A stretch of DNA of 64,000 bases. Origin: Camelus bactrianus (lineage: Eukaryota > Chordata > Mammalia > Artiodactyla > Camelidae). Shown one piece after another: positions 1-11,400 of this stretch. The translations under genes and the position numbers were made by a program. The notes below the pieces were generated by a model. That model made no database searches. It was not told the DNA's origin and saw only the letters and a program-made list of their open reading frames with translations. The DNA is taken from the NCBI RefSeq assembly GCF_048773025.1, contig NW_027413959.1, forward strand, positions 2,728,001-2,792,000, written 5' to 3'. Each line of letters begins with the position of its first letter. Position 1 is the first letter of the stretch.

Positions 1-789
1 GGACAGGGGAGGTAATTAGCGGACTTCCACCTGCCAGGGAACACCTGTGACACAAGGCAGCTGCGTGGAGGGCGGCCCCGAACCTCCCCCACACAGTCAG
101 CCGTGTTCCGGAATTCTGAGTGTGGGGAGGTTCCGTCTTCTGTCTGCAGCACCCGGGATCTCCTAGGAGCCATTCGAGTGTCTTCCCAGAGTCCCTCCCT
201 ATGCGGGCTGCCGGGGAATTGAGGGGGTTGTGCTGGAAACGCAGGTAGAATCTAGTGCCTCCCCATGGACAGGGGAGGTATTTAGCGGACTTCCACCTGC
301 CAGGGAACACCTGTGACACCAGGCAGCTGCGTGGAGGGCGGCCCTGAACCTCACCCACACAGTCACACGTGTTCCGGAATTCTGAGTGTGGGGAGGTTCC
401 CTCTTCTGTCTGCAGCACCCGGGATCTCCTAGGAGCCATTCGAGTGTCTTCCCAGAGTCCCTCCCTGTGCGGACTGCCGGGGAAAGGAGGGGGTTGTGCT
501 GGAAAAGCAGGTAGCATCTAGTGCCTCCCCATGGACAGGGGAGGTAATTAGCGGACTTCCACCTGCCAGGGAACACCTGTGACACAAGGCAGCTGCGTGG
601 AGGGCGGCCCCGAACCTCCCCCACACAGTCATCCGTGTTCCGGAATTCTGAGTGTGGGGAGGTTCCGTCTTCTGTCTGCAGCACCCGGGATCTCCTAGGA
701 GCCATTCGAGTGTCTTCCCAGAGTCCCTCCCTGTGCGGGCTGCCGGGGAAAGGAGGGGGTTGTGCTGGAAACGCAGGTAGCATCTAGTG

Positions 790-810
790 CCTCCCCATGG
801 ACAGGGGAGG
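790..810. other. Perfect 7-bp GC-rich hairpin at the monomer junction (example)
   Basis: CCTCCCC at 790-796 and GGGGAGG at 804-810 are perfect reverse complements around a 7-base loop (ATGGACA). The hairpin is present wherever the junction reads CCTCCCCATGGACAGGGGAG, which is most monomers. In subtype E the change to GGACAAGGG removes one pair. Confidence 0.72.
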
Positions 811-1064
811 TAATTAGCGGACTTCCACCTGCCAGGGAACACCTGTGACACCAGGCAGCTGCGTGGAGGGCGGCCCCGAACCTCCCCCACACAGTCAACC
901 GTGTTCCGGAATTCTGAGTGTGGGGAGGTTCCGTCTTCTGTCTGCAGCACCCGGGATCTCTTAGGAGCCCTTCGAGTGTCTTCCCAGAGTCCCTCCCTGT
1001 GCGGGTTGCCGAGGAAAGGAGGGGGTTGTGCTGGAAACGCAGGTAGCATCTAGTGCCTCCCCAT
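799..1064 (+). repeat. Representative full-length monomer (monomer 4)
   Basis: This copy has a standard 266-bp length and the subtype with GTCAACCG and AGCCCTTCG, and serves as the reference for offsets used elsewhere (base 799 is offset 1). Landmarks: TAATTA at offsets 13-18, E-box-like CAGCTG at 60-65, GC box GGGCGG at 70-75, TTCCGGAA at 106-113 overlapping GAATTC, CTGCAG at 144-149, CCCGGG at 152-157, CTCCTAGGAG at 160-169, the G-rich segment at about 204-228, and CCATGG across the junction with the next monomer. The choice of first base is arbitrary. The strand is given only for orientation, because no transcript is known. Confidence 0.95.
878..931. other. Inverted repeat able to form a hairpin (example in monomer 4)
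   Basis: The arms GAACCTCCCCCACAC (878-892) and GTGTGGGGAGGTTC (918-931) are reverse complements apart from one extra C. They give a stem of 14 pairs with one bulge and a 25-base loop that contains TTCCGGAA. The same pair of arms is present in most monomers. The CTCACCC subtypes lose one pair and the GAGGGTG subtypes lose another, so the stem is not strictly kept. Confidence 0.7.
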
Positions 1065-2660
1065 GGACAGGGGAGGTAATTAGCGGACTTCCACCTGCCA
1101 GGGAACACCTGTGACACAAGGCAGCTGCGTGGAGGGCGGCCCCGAACCTCCCCCACACAGTCATCCGTGTTCCGGAATTCTGAGTGTGGGGAGGTTCCGT
1201 CTTCTGTCTGCAGCACCCGGGATCTCCTAGGAGCCATTCGAGTGTCTTCCCAGAGTCCCTCCCTATGCGGGCTGCCGGGGAAAGGATGGGGTTGTGCTGG
1301 AAACGCAGGTAGCATCTAGTGCCTCCCCATGGACAGGGGAGGTAATTAGCGGAATTCCACCTGCCAGGGAACACCTGTGACACAAGGCAGCTGCGTGGAG
1401 TGCGGCCCCGAACCTCCCCCACACAGTCATCCGTGTTCCGGAATTCTGAGTGTGGGGAGGTTCCGTCTTCTGTCTGCAGCACCCGGGATCTCCTAGGAGC
1501 CATTCGAGTGTCTTCCCAGAATCCCTCCCTGTGCGGGCTGCCGGGGAAAGGAGGGGGTTTTGCTGGAAACGCAGGTAGCATCTAGTGCCTCCCCATGGAC
1601 AGGGGAGGTAATTAGCGGACTTCCACCTGCCAGGGAACACCTGTGACACAAGGCAGCTGCGTGGAGGGCGGCCCCGAACCTCCCCCACACAGTCAGCCGT
1701 GTTCCGGAATTCTGAGTGTGGGGAGGTTCCGTCTTCTGTCTGCAGCACCCGGGATCTCCTAGGAGCCATTCGAGTGTCTTCCCAGAGTCCCTCCCTATGC
1801 GGGCTGCCGGGGAAAGGATGGGGTTGTGCTGGAAACGCAGGTAGCATCTAGTGCCTCCCCATGGACAGGGGAGGTAATTAACGGACTTCCACCTGCCAGG
1901 GAACACCTGTGACACAAGGCAGCTGCGTGGAGGGCGGCCCCGAACCTCCCCCACACAGTCATCCGTGTTCCGGAATTCTGAGTGTTGGGAGGTTCCGTCT
2001 TCTGTCTGCAGCACCCGGGATCTCCTAGGCGCCATTCGAGTGTCTTCCCAGAGTCCCTCCCTGTGCGGGCTGCCGGGGAAAGGAGGGGGTTGTGCTGGAA
2101 ACGCAGGTAGCATCTAGTGCCTCCCCATGGACAGGGGAGGTAATTAGCGGATTTCCACCTGCCAGGGAACACCTGTGACACCAGGCAGCTGCGTGGAGGG
2201 CGGCCCCGAACTTCCCCCACACAGTCAGCCGTGTTCCGGAATTCTGAGTGTGGGGAGGTTCCGTCTTCTGTCTGCAGCACCCGGGATCTCCTAGGAGCCA
2301 TTCGAGTGTCTTCCCAGAGTCCCTCCCTGTGCGGGCTCCCGGGGAAAGGAGGGGGTTGTGCTGGAAACGCAGGTAGCATCTAGTGCCTCCCCATGGACAG
2401 GGGAGGTAATTAGCGGACTTCCCCCTGCCAGGGAACACCTGTGACACCAGGCAGCTGCGTGGAGGGCGGCCCCGAAACTCCCCCACACAGTCAGCCGTGT
2501 TCCGGAATTCTGAGGGTTGGGAGGTTCCGTCTTCTGTCTGCAGCACCCGGGATCTCCTAGGAGCCCTTCGAGTGTCTTCCCAGGGTCCCTCCCTGTGCGG
2601 GTTGCCGGGGAAAGGAGGGGGTTGTGCTGGAAACGCAGGTAGCATCCAGTGCCTCCCCAT

Positions 2661-2925
2661 GGACAGGGGAGGTAATTAGCGGACTTCCACCTGCCAGGGA
2701 ACACCTGTGACACCAGGCAGCTTCGTGGAGGCGGCCCCGAACCTCACCCACACAGTCAACCGTGTTCCGGATTTCTGAGTGTGGGGAGGTTCCGTCTTCT
2801 GTCTGCAGAACCCGGGATCTCCTAGGAGCCCTTCGAGTGTCTTCCCAGAGTCCCTCCCTGTGCGGGTTGCCGGGGAAATGAGGGGGTTGTGCTGGAAACG
2901 CAGGTAGCATCTAATGCCTCCCCAT
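2661..2925. repeat. 265-bp monomer with a 1-base deletion
   Basis: This monomer reads GTGGAGGCGG where others read GTGGAGGGCGG, so one G is missing near 2731 and the array phase shifts by one base from here on. It also carries CTTCGTGG, GGATTTCTG and GCAGAACCC, which mark it as a private variant. The deletion lies in a G run and fits replication slippage. Confidence 0.95.
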
Positions 2926-5900
2926 GGACAGGGGAGGTAATTAGCGGACTTCCACCTGCCAGGGAACACCTGTGACACAAGGCAGCTGCGTGGAGGGCGG
3001 CCCCGAACCTCCCCCACACAGTCATCCGTGTTCCGGAATTCTGAGTGTGGGGAGGTTCCGTCTTCTGTCTGCAGCACCCGGGATCTCCTAGGAGCCATTC
3101 GAGTGTCTTCCCAGAGTCCCTCCCTATGCGGGCTGCCGGGGAAAGGAGGGGGTTGTGCTGGAAACGCAGGTAGCATCTAGTGCCTCCCCATGGACAGGGG
3201 AGGTAATTAGCGGACTTCCACCTGCCAGGGAACACCTGTGACACAAGGCAGCTGCGTGGAGGGCGGCCCCGAACATCCCCCACACAGTCATCCGTGTTCC
3301 GGAATTCTGAGTGTGGGGAGGTTCCGTCTTCTGTCTGCAGCACCCGGGATCTCCTAGGAGCCATTCGAGTGTCTTCCCAGAATCCCTCCCTGTGCGGGCT
3401 GCCTGGGAAAGGAGGGGGTTGTGCTGGAAACGCAGGTAGCATCTAGTGCCTCCCCATGGACAGGGGAGGTAATTAGCGGACTTCCACATGCCAGGGAACA
3501 CCTGTGACACAAGGCAGCTGCGTGGAGGGCGGCCCCGAACCTCCCCCACACAGTCAGCCGTGTTCCGTTATTCTGGGTGTGGGGAGGTTCCGTCGTCTGT
3601 CTGCAGCACCCGGGATCTCCTAGGAGCCATTCGAGTGTCTTCCCAGAGTCCCTCCCTGTGCGGGCTGCCGGGGAAAGGAGGGGGTTGTGCTGGAAACGCA
3701 GGTAGCATCTAGTGCCTCCCCATGGACAGGGGAGGTAATTAGCGGACTTCCACATGCCAGGGAACACCTGTGACACAAGGCAGCTGCGTGGAGGGCGGCC
3801 CCGAACCTCCCCAACACAGTCAGCCGTGTTCCGTAATTCTGAGTGTGGGGAGGTTCCGTCTTCTGTCTGCAGCACCCGGGATCTCCTAGGAGCCATTCGA
3901 GTGTCTTCCCAGAGTCCCTCCCTGTGCGGGCTGCCGGGGAAAGGAGGGGGTTGTGCTGGAAACGCAGGTAGCATCTAGTGCCTCCCCATGGACAGGGGAG
4001 GTAATTAGCGGACTTCCACCTGCCAGGGAACACCTGTGACACCAGGCAGCTGCGTGGAGGGCGGCCCTGAACCTCACCCACACAGTCACACGTGTTCCGG
4101 AATTCTGAGTGTGGGGAGGTTCCGTCTTCTGTCTGCAGCACCCGGGATCTCCTAGGAGCCATTCGAGTGTCTTCCCAGAGTCCCTCCCTGTGCGGGCGGC
4201 CGGGGAAAGGAGGGGGTTGTGCTGGGAACGCAGGTAGCATCTAGTGCCTCCCCATGGACAGGGGAGGTAATTAGCGGACTTCCACCTGCCAAGGAACACC
4301 TGTGACACAAGGCAGCTTCGTGGAGGGCGGCCCCGAAACTCCCCCACACAGTCATCCGTGTTCCGGAATTCTGAGTGTGGGGAGGTTCCGTCTTCTGTCT
4401 GCAGCACCCGGGATCTCCTAGGAGCCCTTCGAGTGTCTTCCCAGAGTCCCTCCCTGTGCGGGCTGCCGGGGAAAGGAGGGGGTTGTGCTGGAAACGCAGG
4501 TAGCATCTAGTGCCTCCCCATGGACAGGGGAGGTAATTAGCGGACTTCCACCTTCCAGGGAACACCTGTGACACAAGGCAGCTGCGTGGAGGGCGGCCCC
4601 GAACCTCCCCCACACAGTCATCCGTGTTCCGGAATTCTGAGTGTGGGGAGGTTCCGTCTTCTGTCTGCAGCACCCGGGATCTCCTAGGCGCCATTCGAGT
4701 GTCTTTCCAGAGTCCCTACCTGTGCGGGCTGCCGGGGAAAGGAGGGGGTTGTGCTGGAAACGCAGGTAGCATCTAGTGCCTCCCCATGGACAGGGGAGGT
4801 AATTAGCGGACTTCCACCTGCCAGGGAACACCTGTGACACCAGGCAGCTGCGTGGAGGGCGGCCCCGAACCTCACCCACACAGTCAACCGTGTTCCGGAA
4901 TTCTGAGTGTGGGGAGGTTCCGTCTTCAGTCTGCAGCACCCGGGATCTCCTAGGAGCCCTTCGAGTGTCTTCCCAGAGTCCCTCCCTGTGCGGGTTGCCG
5001 GGGAAAGGAGGGGGTTGTGCTGGAAACGCAGGTAGCATCTAGTGCCTCCCCATGGACAGGGGAGGTAATTAGCGGACTTCCACCTGCCAGGGAACACCTG
5101 TGACACCAGGCAGCTGCGTGGAGGGCGGCCCTGAACCTCACCCACACAGTCACACGTGTTCCGGAATTCTGAGTGTGGGGAGGTTCCGTCTTCTGTCTGC
5201 AGCACCCGGGATCTCCTAGGAGCCCTTCGAGTGTCTTCCCAGAGTCCCTCCCTTTGCGGGCTGCCGGGGAAATGAGGGGGTTGTGCTGGAAACGCAGGTA
5301 GCATCTAGTGCCTCCCCATGGACAGGGGAGGTAATTAGCGGACTTCCACTTGCCAGGGAACACCTGTGACACCAGGCAGCTGCGTGGAGGGCGGCCCCGA
5401 ACCTCATCCACACAGTCAACCGTGTTCCGGAATTCTGAGTGTGGGGAGGTTCCGTCTTCTGTCTGCAGCACCCAGGATCTCCTAGGAGCCCTTCGAGTGT
5501 CTTCCCAGAGTCCCTCACTGTGCGGGTTGCCGGGGAAATGAGGGGGTTGTGCTGGAAACGCAGGTAGCATCTAGTGCCTCCCCATGGACAGGGGAGGTAA
5601 TTAGCAGAGTTCCACCTCCCAGGGAACACCTGTGACACCAGGCAGCTGCGTGGAGTGCGGCCCCGAACCTCCCACACACAGTCAACCGTGTTCCGGAATT
5701 CTGAGTGTGGGGAGGTTCCGTCTTCTGTCTGCAGCACCCAGGATCTCTTACGAGCCCTTCGAGTGTCTTCCCAGAGTCCCTCTCTGTGCGGGCTGCCGGG
5801 GAAAGGAGGGGGTTGTGCTGGAAACGCAGGTAGCATCTAGTGCCTCCCCATGGACAGGGGAGGTAATTAGCGGACTTCCACCTGCCAGGGAACACCTGTG
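2800..5900. repeat. Segmental block, copy 1 (partner at about 7.32-9.62 kb)
   Basis: Private variants recur at fixed distances. From about 2.82 to 3.98 kb the partner lies 4,522 bases (17 monomers) downstream; an example is the paired ACATGCCAGGG variant at about 3,486 and 3,752, matching about 8,008 and 8,274. From about 4.42 to 5.84 kb the partner lies 3,724 bases (14 monomers) downstream, for example the GGAGTGCGGCC plus CTCCCACACACA monomer at about 5,653 and 9,377. The drop from 17 to 14 means that the downstream copy lacks three monomers near 4.0-4.8 kb. Edges are approximate, because subtypes blur them. Confidence 0.75.
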
Positions 5901-7088
5901 ACACCAGGCAGCTGCGTGGAGGGCGGCCCTGAACCTCACCCACACAGTCACACATGTTCCGGAATTCTGAGTGTGGGGAGGTTCCGTCTTCTGTCTGCAG
6001 CACCCGGGATCTCCTAGGAGCAATTCGAGTGTCTTCCCAGAGTCCCTCACTGTGCGGGCTGCCGGGGAAAGGAGGGGGTTGTGCTGGAAACGCAGGTAGC
6101 ATCTAGTGCCTCCCCATGGTCAGGGGAGGTAATTAGCGGACTTCCACCTGCCAGGGAACACCTGTGACAACAGGCAGCTGCGTGGAGGGCGGCCCCGAAC
6201 CTCACCCACACAGTCAACCGTGTTCCGGAATTCTGAGTGTGGGGAGGTTCCGTCTTCTGTCTGCAGCACCCGGGATCTCCTAGGAGCAATTCGAGTGTCT
6301 TCCCAGAGTCCCTCACTGTGCGGGTTGCCGGGGAAATGAGGGGGTTGTGCTGGAAACGCAGGTAGCATCTAGTGCCTCCCCATGGACAGGGGAGGTAATT
6401 AGCAGACTTCCACCTCCCAGGGAACACCTGTGACACCAGGCAGCTGCGTGGAGTGCGGCCCCGAACCTCCCACACACAGTCAACCGTGTTCCGGAATTCT
6501 GAGTGTGGGGAGGTTCCGTCTTCTGTCTGCAGCACCCAGGATCTCTTACGAGCCCTTCGAGTGTCTTCCCAGAGTCCCTCTCTGTGCGGGCTGCCGGGGA
6601 AAGGAGGGGGTTGTGCTGGAAACGCAGGTAGCATCTAGTGCCTCCCCATGGACAGGGGAGGTAATTAGCGGACTTCCACCTGCCAGGGAACACCTGTGAC
6701 ACCAGGCAGCTGCGTGGAGGGCGGCCCTGAACCTCACCCACACAGTCACACATGTTCCGGAATTCTGAGTGTGGGGAGGTTCCGTCTTCTGTCTGCAGCA
6801 CCCGGGATCTCCTAGGAGCAATTCGAGTGTCTTCCCAGAGTCCCTCACTGTGCGGGCTGCCGGGGAAAGGAGGGGGTTGTGCTGGAAACGCAGGTAGCAT
6901 CTAGTGCCTCCCCATGGTCAGGGGAGGTAATTAGCGGACTTCCACCTGCCAGGGAACACCTGTGACAACAGGCAGCTGCGTGGAGGGCGGCCCCGAACCT
7001 CACCCACACAGTCAACCGTGTTCCGGAATTCTGAGTGTGGGGAGGTTCCGTCTTCTGTCTGCAGCACCCGGGATCTCCTAGGAGCCCT
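5490..7088. repeat. 3-monomer (798-bp) tandem duplication
   Basis: About 5,490-6,290 and 6,291-7,088 are two copies of a three-monomer unit. Shared private variants at an exact 798-base spacing include TTACGAGCCC (about 5,748 and 6,546), CACATGTTCC (5,951 and 6,749), CATGGTCAGG (6,116 and 6,914) and GACAACAGG (6,167 and 6,965). The only difference I noticed is G at 5609 against C at 6407. This near-identity, against several percent divergence between neighbouring monomers, marks a very recent event. Confidence 0.93.
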
Positions 7089-7319
7089 TCGAGTGTCTTA
7101 CCAGAGTCCCTCCCTGTGCGGGTTGCCGGGGAAAGGAGGGGGTTGTGCTGGAAACGCAGGTAGCATCTAGTGCCTCCGCATGGACAGGGGAGGTAATTAG
7201 CGGACTTCCACCTGCCAGGGAACACCTGTGACACCAGGCAGCTGCGTGGAGGGCGTCCCCGAACCTCCCCCACACAGTCAACCGTGTTCCGGAATTCTGA
7301 GTGTGGGGAGGTTCCGTCT

Positions 7320-9620
7320 TCTGTCTGCAGCACCCGGGAACTCTTAGGAGCCCTTCGAGTGTCTTCCCAGAGTCCCTCCCTGTGCGGGTTGCCGGGGAAA
7401 GGAGGGGGTTGTGCTGGAAACGCAGGTAGCATCTAGTGCCTCCCCATGGACAGGGGAGGTAATTAGCGGACTTCCACCTGCCAGGGAACACCTGTGACAC
7501 AAGGCAGCTGCGTGGAGGGCGGCCCCGAACCTCCCCAAAACAGTCAGCCGTGTTCCGGAATTCTGAGTGTGGGGAGGTTCCGTCTTCTGTCTGCAGCACC
7601 CGGGATCTCCTAGGAGCCATTCGAGTGTCTTCCCAGAGTCCCTCCCTATGCGGGCTGCCGGGGAAAGGAGAGGGTTGTGCTGGAAACGCAGGTAGCATCT
7701 ATTGCCTCCCCATGGACAGGGGAGGTAATTAGCGGACTTCCACCTGCCAGGGAACACCTGTGACACAAGGCAGCTGCGTGGAGGGCGGCCCCGAACCTCC
7801 CCCACACAGTCATCCGTGTTCCGGAATTCTGAGTGTGGGGAGGTTCCGTCTTCTGTCTGCAGCACCCGGGATCTCCTAGGAGCCATTCGAGTGTCTTCCC
7901 AGAATCCCTCCCTGTGCGGGCTGCCGGGGAAAGGAGGGGGTTGTGCTGGAAACGCAGGTAGCATCTAGTGCCTCCCCATGGACAGGGGAGGTAATTAGCG
8001 GACTTCCACATGCCAGGGAACACCTGTGACATAAGGCAGCTGCGTGGAGGGCGGCCCCGAACCTCCCCCACACAGTCAGCCGTGTTTCGTAATTCTGAGT
8101 GTGGGGAGGTTCCGTCTTCTGTCTGCAGCACCCGGGATCTCCTAGGAGCCATTCGAGTGTCTTCCCAGAGTCCCTCCCTGTGCGGGCTGCCGGGGAAAGG
8201 AGGGGGTTGTGCTGGAAACGCATGTAGCATCTAGTGCCTCCCCATGGACAGGGGAGGTAATTAGCGGACTTCCACATGCCAGGGAACACCTGTGACACAA
8301 GGCAGCTGCGTGGAGGGCGGCCCCGAACATCCCCCACACAGTCAGCCGTGTTCCGTAATTCTCAGTGTGGGGAGGTTCTGTCTTCTGTCTGCAGCACCCG
8401 GGATCTCCTAGGAGCCATTCGAGTGTCTTCCCAGAGTCCCTCCCTGTGCGGGCTGCCGGGGAATGGAGGGGGTTGTGCTGGAAACGCAGGTAGCATCTAG
8501 TGCCTCCCCATGGACAGGGGAGGTAATTAGCGGACTTCCACCTGCCAGGGAACACCTGTGACACCAGGCAGCTGCGTGGAGGGCGGCCCCGAACCTCACC
8601 CACACAGTCAACCGTGTTCCGGAATTCTGAGTGTGGGGAGGTTCCGTCTTCTGTCTGCAGCACCCGGGATCTCCTAGGAGCCCTTCGAGTGTCTTCCCAG
8701 AGTCCCTCCCTGTGCGGGTTGCTGGGGAAAGGAGGGGGTTGTGCTGGAAACGCAGGTAGCATCTAGTGCCTCCCCATGGACAGGGGAGGTAATTAGCGGA
8801 CTTCCACCTGCCTGGGAACACCTGTGACACCAGGCAGCTGCGTGGAGGGCGGCCCTGAACCTCACCCACACAGTCACACGTGTTCCGGAATTCTGAGTTT
8901 GGGGAGGTTCCGTCTTCTGTCTGCAGAACCCGGGATCTCCTAGGAGCCCTTCGAGTGTCTTCCCAGAGTCCCTCCCTGTGCGGGCTGCCGGGGAAAAGAG
9001 GGGGTTGTGCTGGAAACGCAGGTAGCATCTAGTGCCTCCCCATGGACAGGGGAGGTAATTAGCGGACTTCCACCTGCCAGGGAACACCTGTGACACCAGG
9101 CAGCTGCGTGGAGGGCGGCCCCGAACCTCACCCACACAGTCAACCTTGTTCCGGAATTCTGAGTGTGGGGAGGTTCCGTCTTCTGTCTGCAGCACCCGGG
9201 ATCTCCTAGGAGCCCTTCGAGTGTCTTCCCAGAGTCCCTCACTGTGCGGGTTGCCGGGGAAATGAGGGGGTTTTGCTGGAAACGCAGGTAGCATCTAGTG
9301 CCTCCCCATGGACAGGGGAGGTAATTAGCGGACTTCCACCTCCCAGGGAACACCTGTGACACCAGGCAGCTGCGTGGAGTGCGGCCCCGAACCTCCCACA
9401 CACAATCAACCGTGTTCCGGAATTCTGAGTGTGGGGAGGTTCCGTCTTCTGTCTGCAGCACCCGGGATCTCTTAGGAGCCCTTCGAGTGTCTTCCCAGAG
9501 TCCCTCCCTGTGCGGGCTGCCGGGGAAAGGAGGGGGTTGTGCTGGAAACGCAGGTAGCATCTAGTGCCTCCCCATGGACAGGGGAGGTAATTAGCGGACT
9601 TCCACCTGCCAGGGAACACC
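7320..9620. repeat. Segmental block, copy 2 (partner at about 2.8-5.9 kb)
   Basis: This is the downstream partner of the block at 2.8-5.9 kb. It repeats the same order of subtypes, including the adjacent ACATGCC monomers and the GGAGTGCGGCC monomer near 9,377. It lacks three monomers relative to its partner, and it has picked up private changes such as ATTGCCTCCCC near 7,700 and CATAAGGC near 8,031. The 3-monomer duplication at 5.49-7.09 kb lies between the two blocks. Confidence 0.72.
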
Positions 9621-10329
9621 TGTGACACAAGGCAGCTGCGTGGAGGGCGGCCCCGAACCTCCCCCACACAGTCATCCGTGTTCCGGAATTCTGAGTGTGG
9701 GGAGGTTCCGTCTTCTGTCTGCAGCACCCGGGATCTCCTAGGAGCCATTCGAGTGTCTTCCCAGAGTCCCTCGCTGTGCGGGCTGCCGGGGAATGGAGGG
9801 GGTTGTGCTGGAAACGCAGGTAGCATCTAGTGCCTCCCCATGGACAGGGGAGGTAATTAGCGGACTTCCACCTGCCAGGGAACACCTGTGACACCAGGCA
9901 GCTGCGTGGAGGGCGGCCCCGAACCTCACCCGCACAGTCATACGTGTTCCGGAATTCTGAGTGTGGGGAGGATCCGTCTTCTGTCTGCAGCACCCGGGAT
10001 CTCCTAGGAGCCATTCGAGTGTCTTCCCAGAGTCCCTCCCTGTGCGGGCTGCCGGGGAAAGGAGGGGGTTGTGCTGGAAACGCAGGTAGCATCTAGTGCC
10101 TCCCCATGGACAGGGGAGGTAATTAGCGGACTTCCACCTGCCAGGGAACACCTGTGACACCAGGCAGCTGCGTGGAGGGCGGCCCTGAACCTCATCCAAA
10201 CAGTCACACGTGTTCCGGAATTCTGAGTGTGGGGAGGTTCCGTCTTCTGTCTGCAGCACCCGGGATCTCCTAGGAGCCATTCGAGTGTCTTCCCAGAATC
10301 CCTCCCTGTGCGGGCTGCCGGGGAAAGGA

Positions 10330-11400
10330 GGGGGTTGTGCTGGAAACGCAGGTAGCATCTAGTGCCTCCCCATGGACAGGGGAGGTAATTAGCGGACTTC
10401 CACCTGCCAGGGAACACCTGTGACACCAGGCAGCTGCGTGGAGGGCGGCCCTGAAACTCACCCACACAGTCACACGTGTTCCGGAATTCTGAGTGTGGGG
10501 AGGTTCCGTCTTCTGTCTGCAGAACCCGGGATCTCCTAGGAGCCATTTGAGTGTCTTCCCAGAGTCCCTCCCTGTGCGGGCTGCCGGGGAAAGGAGGGGG
10601 TTGTGCTGGAAACGCAGGTAGCATCTAGTGCCTCCCCATGGACAGGGGAGGTAATTAGCGGACTTCCACCTGCCAGGGAACACCTGTGACACCAGGCAGC
10701 TGCGTGGAGGGCGGTCCCGAACCTCCCCCACACAGTCAGCCGTGTTCCGGAATTCTGAGGGTGGGGAGGTTCCGTCTTCTGTCTGCAGCACCCGGGATCT
10801 CCTAGGAGCCATTCGAGTGTCTTCCCAGAATCCCTCCCTGTGCGGGCTGCCGGGGAAAGGAGGGGGTTGTGCTGGAAACGCAGGTAGCATCTAGTGCCTC
10901 CCCATGGACAGGGGAGGTAATTAGCGGACTTCCACCTGCCAGGGAACACCTGTGACACCAGGCAGCTGCGTGGAGGGCGGCCCTGAAACTCACCCACACA
11001 GTCACACGTGTTCCGGAATTCTGAGTGTGGGGAGGTTCCGTCTTCTGTCTGCAGCACCCGGGATCTCCTAGGAGCCATTTGAGTGTCTTCCCAGAGTCCC
11101 TCCCTGTGCGGGCTGCCGGGGAAAGGAGGGGGTTGTGCTGGAAACGCAGGTAGCATCTAGTGCCTCCCCATGGACAGGGGAGGTAATTAGCGGACTTCCA
11201 CCTGCCAGGGAACACCTGTGACACCAGGCAGCTGCGTGGAGGGCGGTCCCGAACCTCCCCCACACAGTCAGCCGTGTTCCGGAATTCTGAGTGTGGGGAG
11301 GTTCCGTCTTCTGTCTGCAGCACCCGGGATCTCCTAGGAGCCATTCGAGTGTCTTCCCAGAGTCCCTCCCTGTGCGGGCTGCCGGGGAAAGGCGGGGGTT
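10330..11400. repeat. 2-monomer (532-bp) tandem duplication
   Basis: Two different monomers alternate twice. The first has CCCTGAAACTCACCC (about 10,450 and 10,982) with AGCCATTTGAG (about 10,541 and 11,073). The second has GGGCGGTCCCGAAC (about 10,710 and 11,242). Both pairs are 532 bases apart. This is the shortest higher-order unit larger than one monomer in the window. The last monomer of the block changes into subtype E-like sequence (GAAAAGCAGGTTGC, GGACAAGGG) near 11,410-11,450. Confidence 0.88.

Noticed and set aside
799-1064. CENP-B box
   Set aside because: The pattern TTCG, four bases, A, two bases, CGGG is not met on either strand. The nearest candidate, CTTCGAGTGTCTTCCC, has T in place of the required A and lacks CGGG. 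Centromere function is therefore not supported by this motif, though many centromeres lack it.
799-1064. Excess of short palindromes in the monomer (TAATTA, CAGCTG, TCCGGA, GAATTC, CTGCAG, CCCGGG, CCTAGG, CCATGG)
   Set aside because: Eight six-base palindromes against about four expected by chance in 266 bases is only a mild excess. They are useful as restriction landmarks but are not evidence of function.
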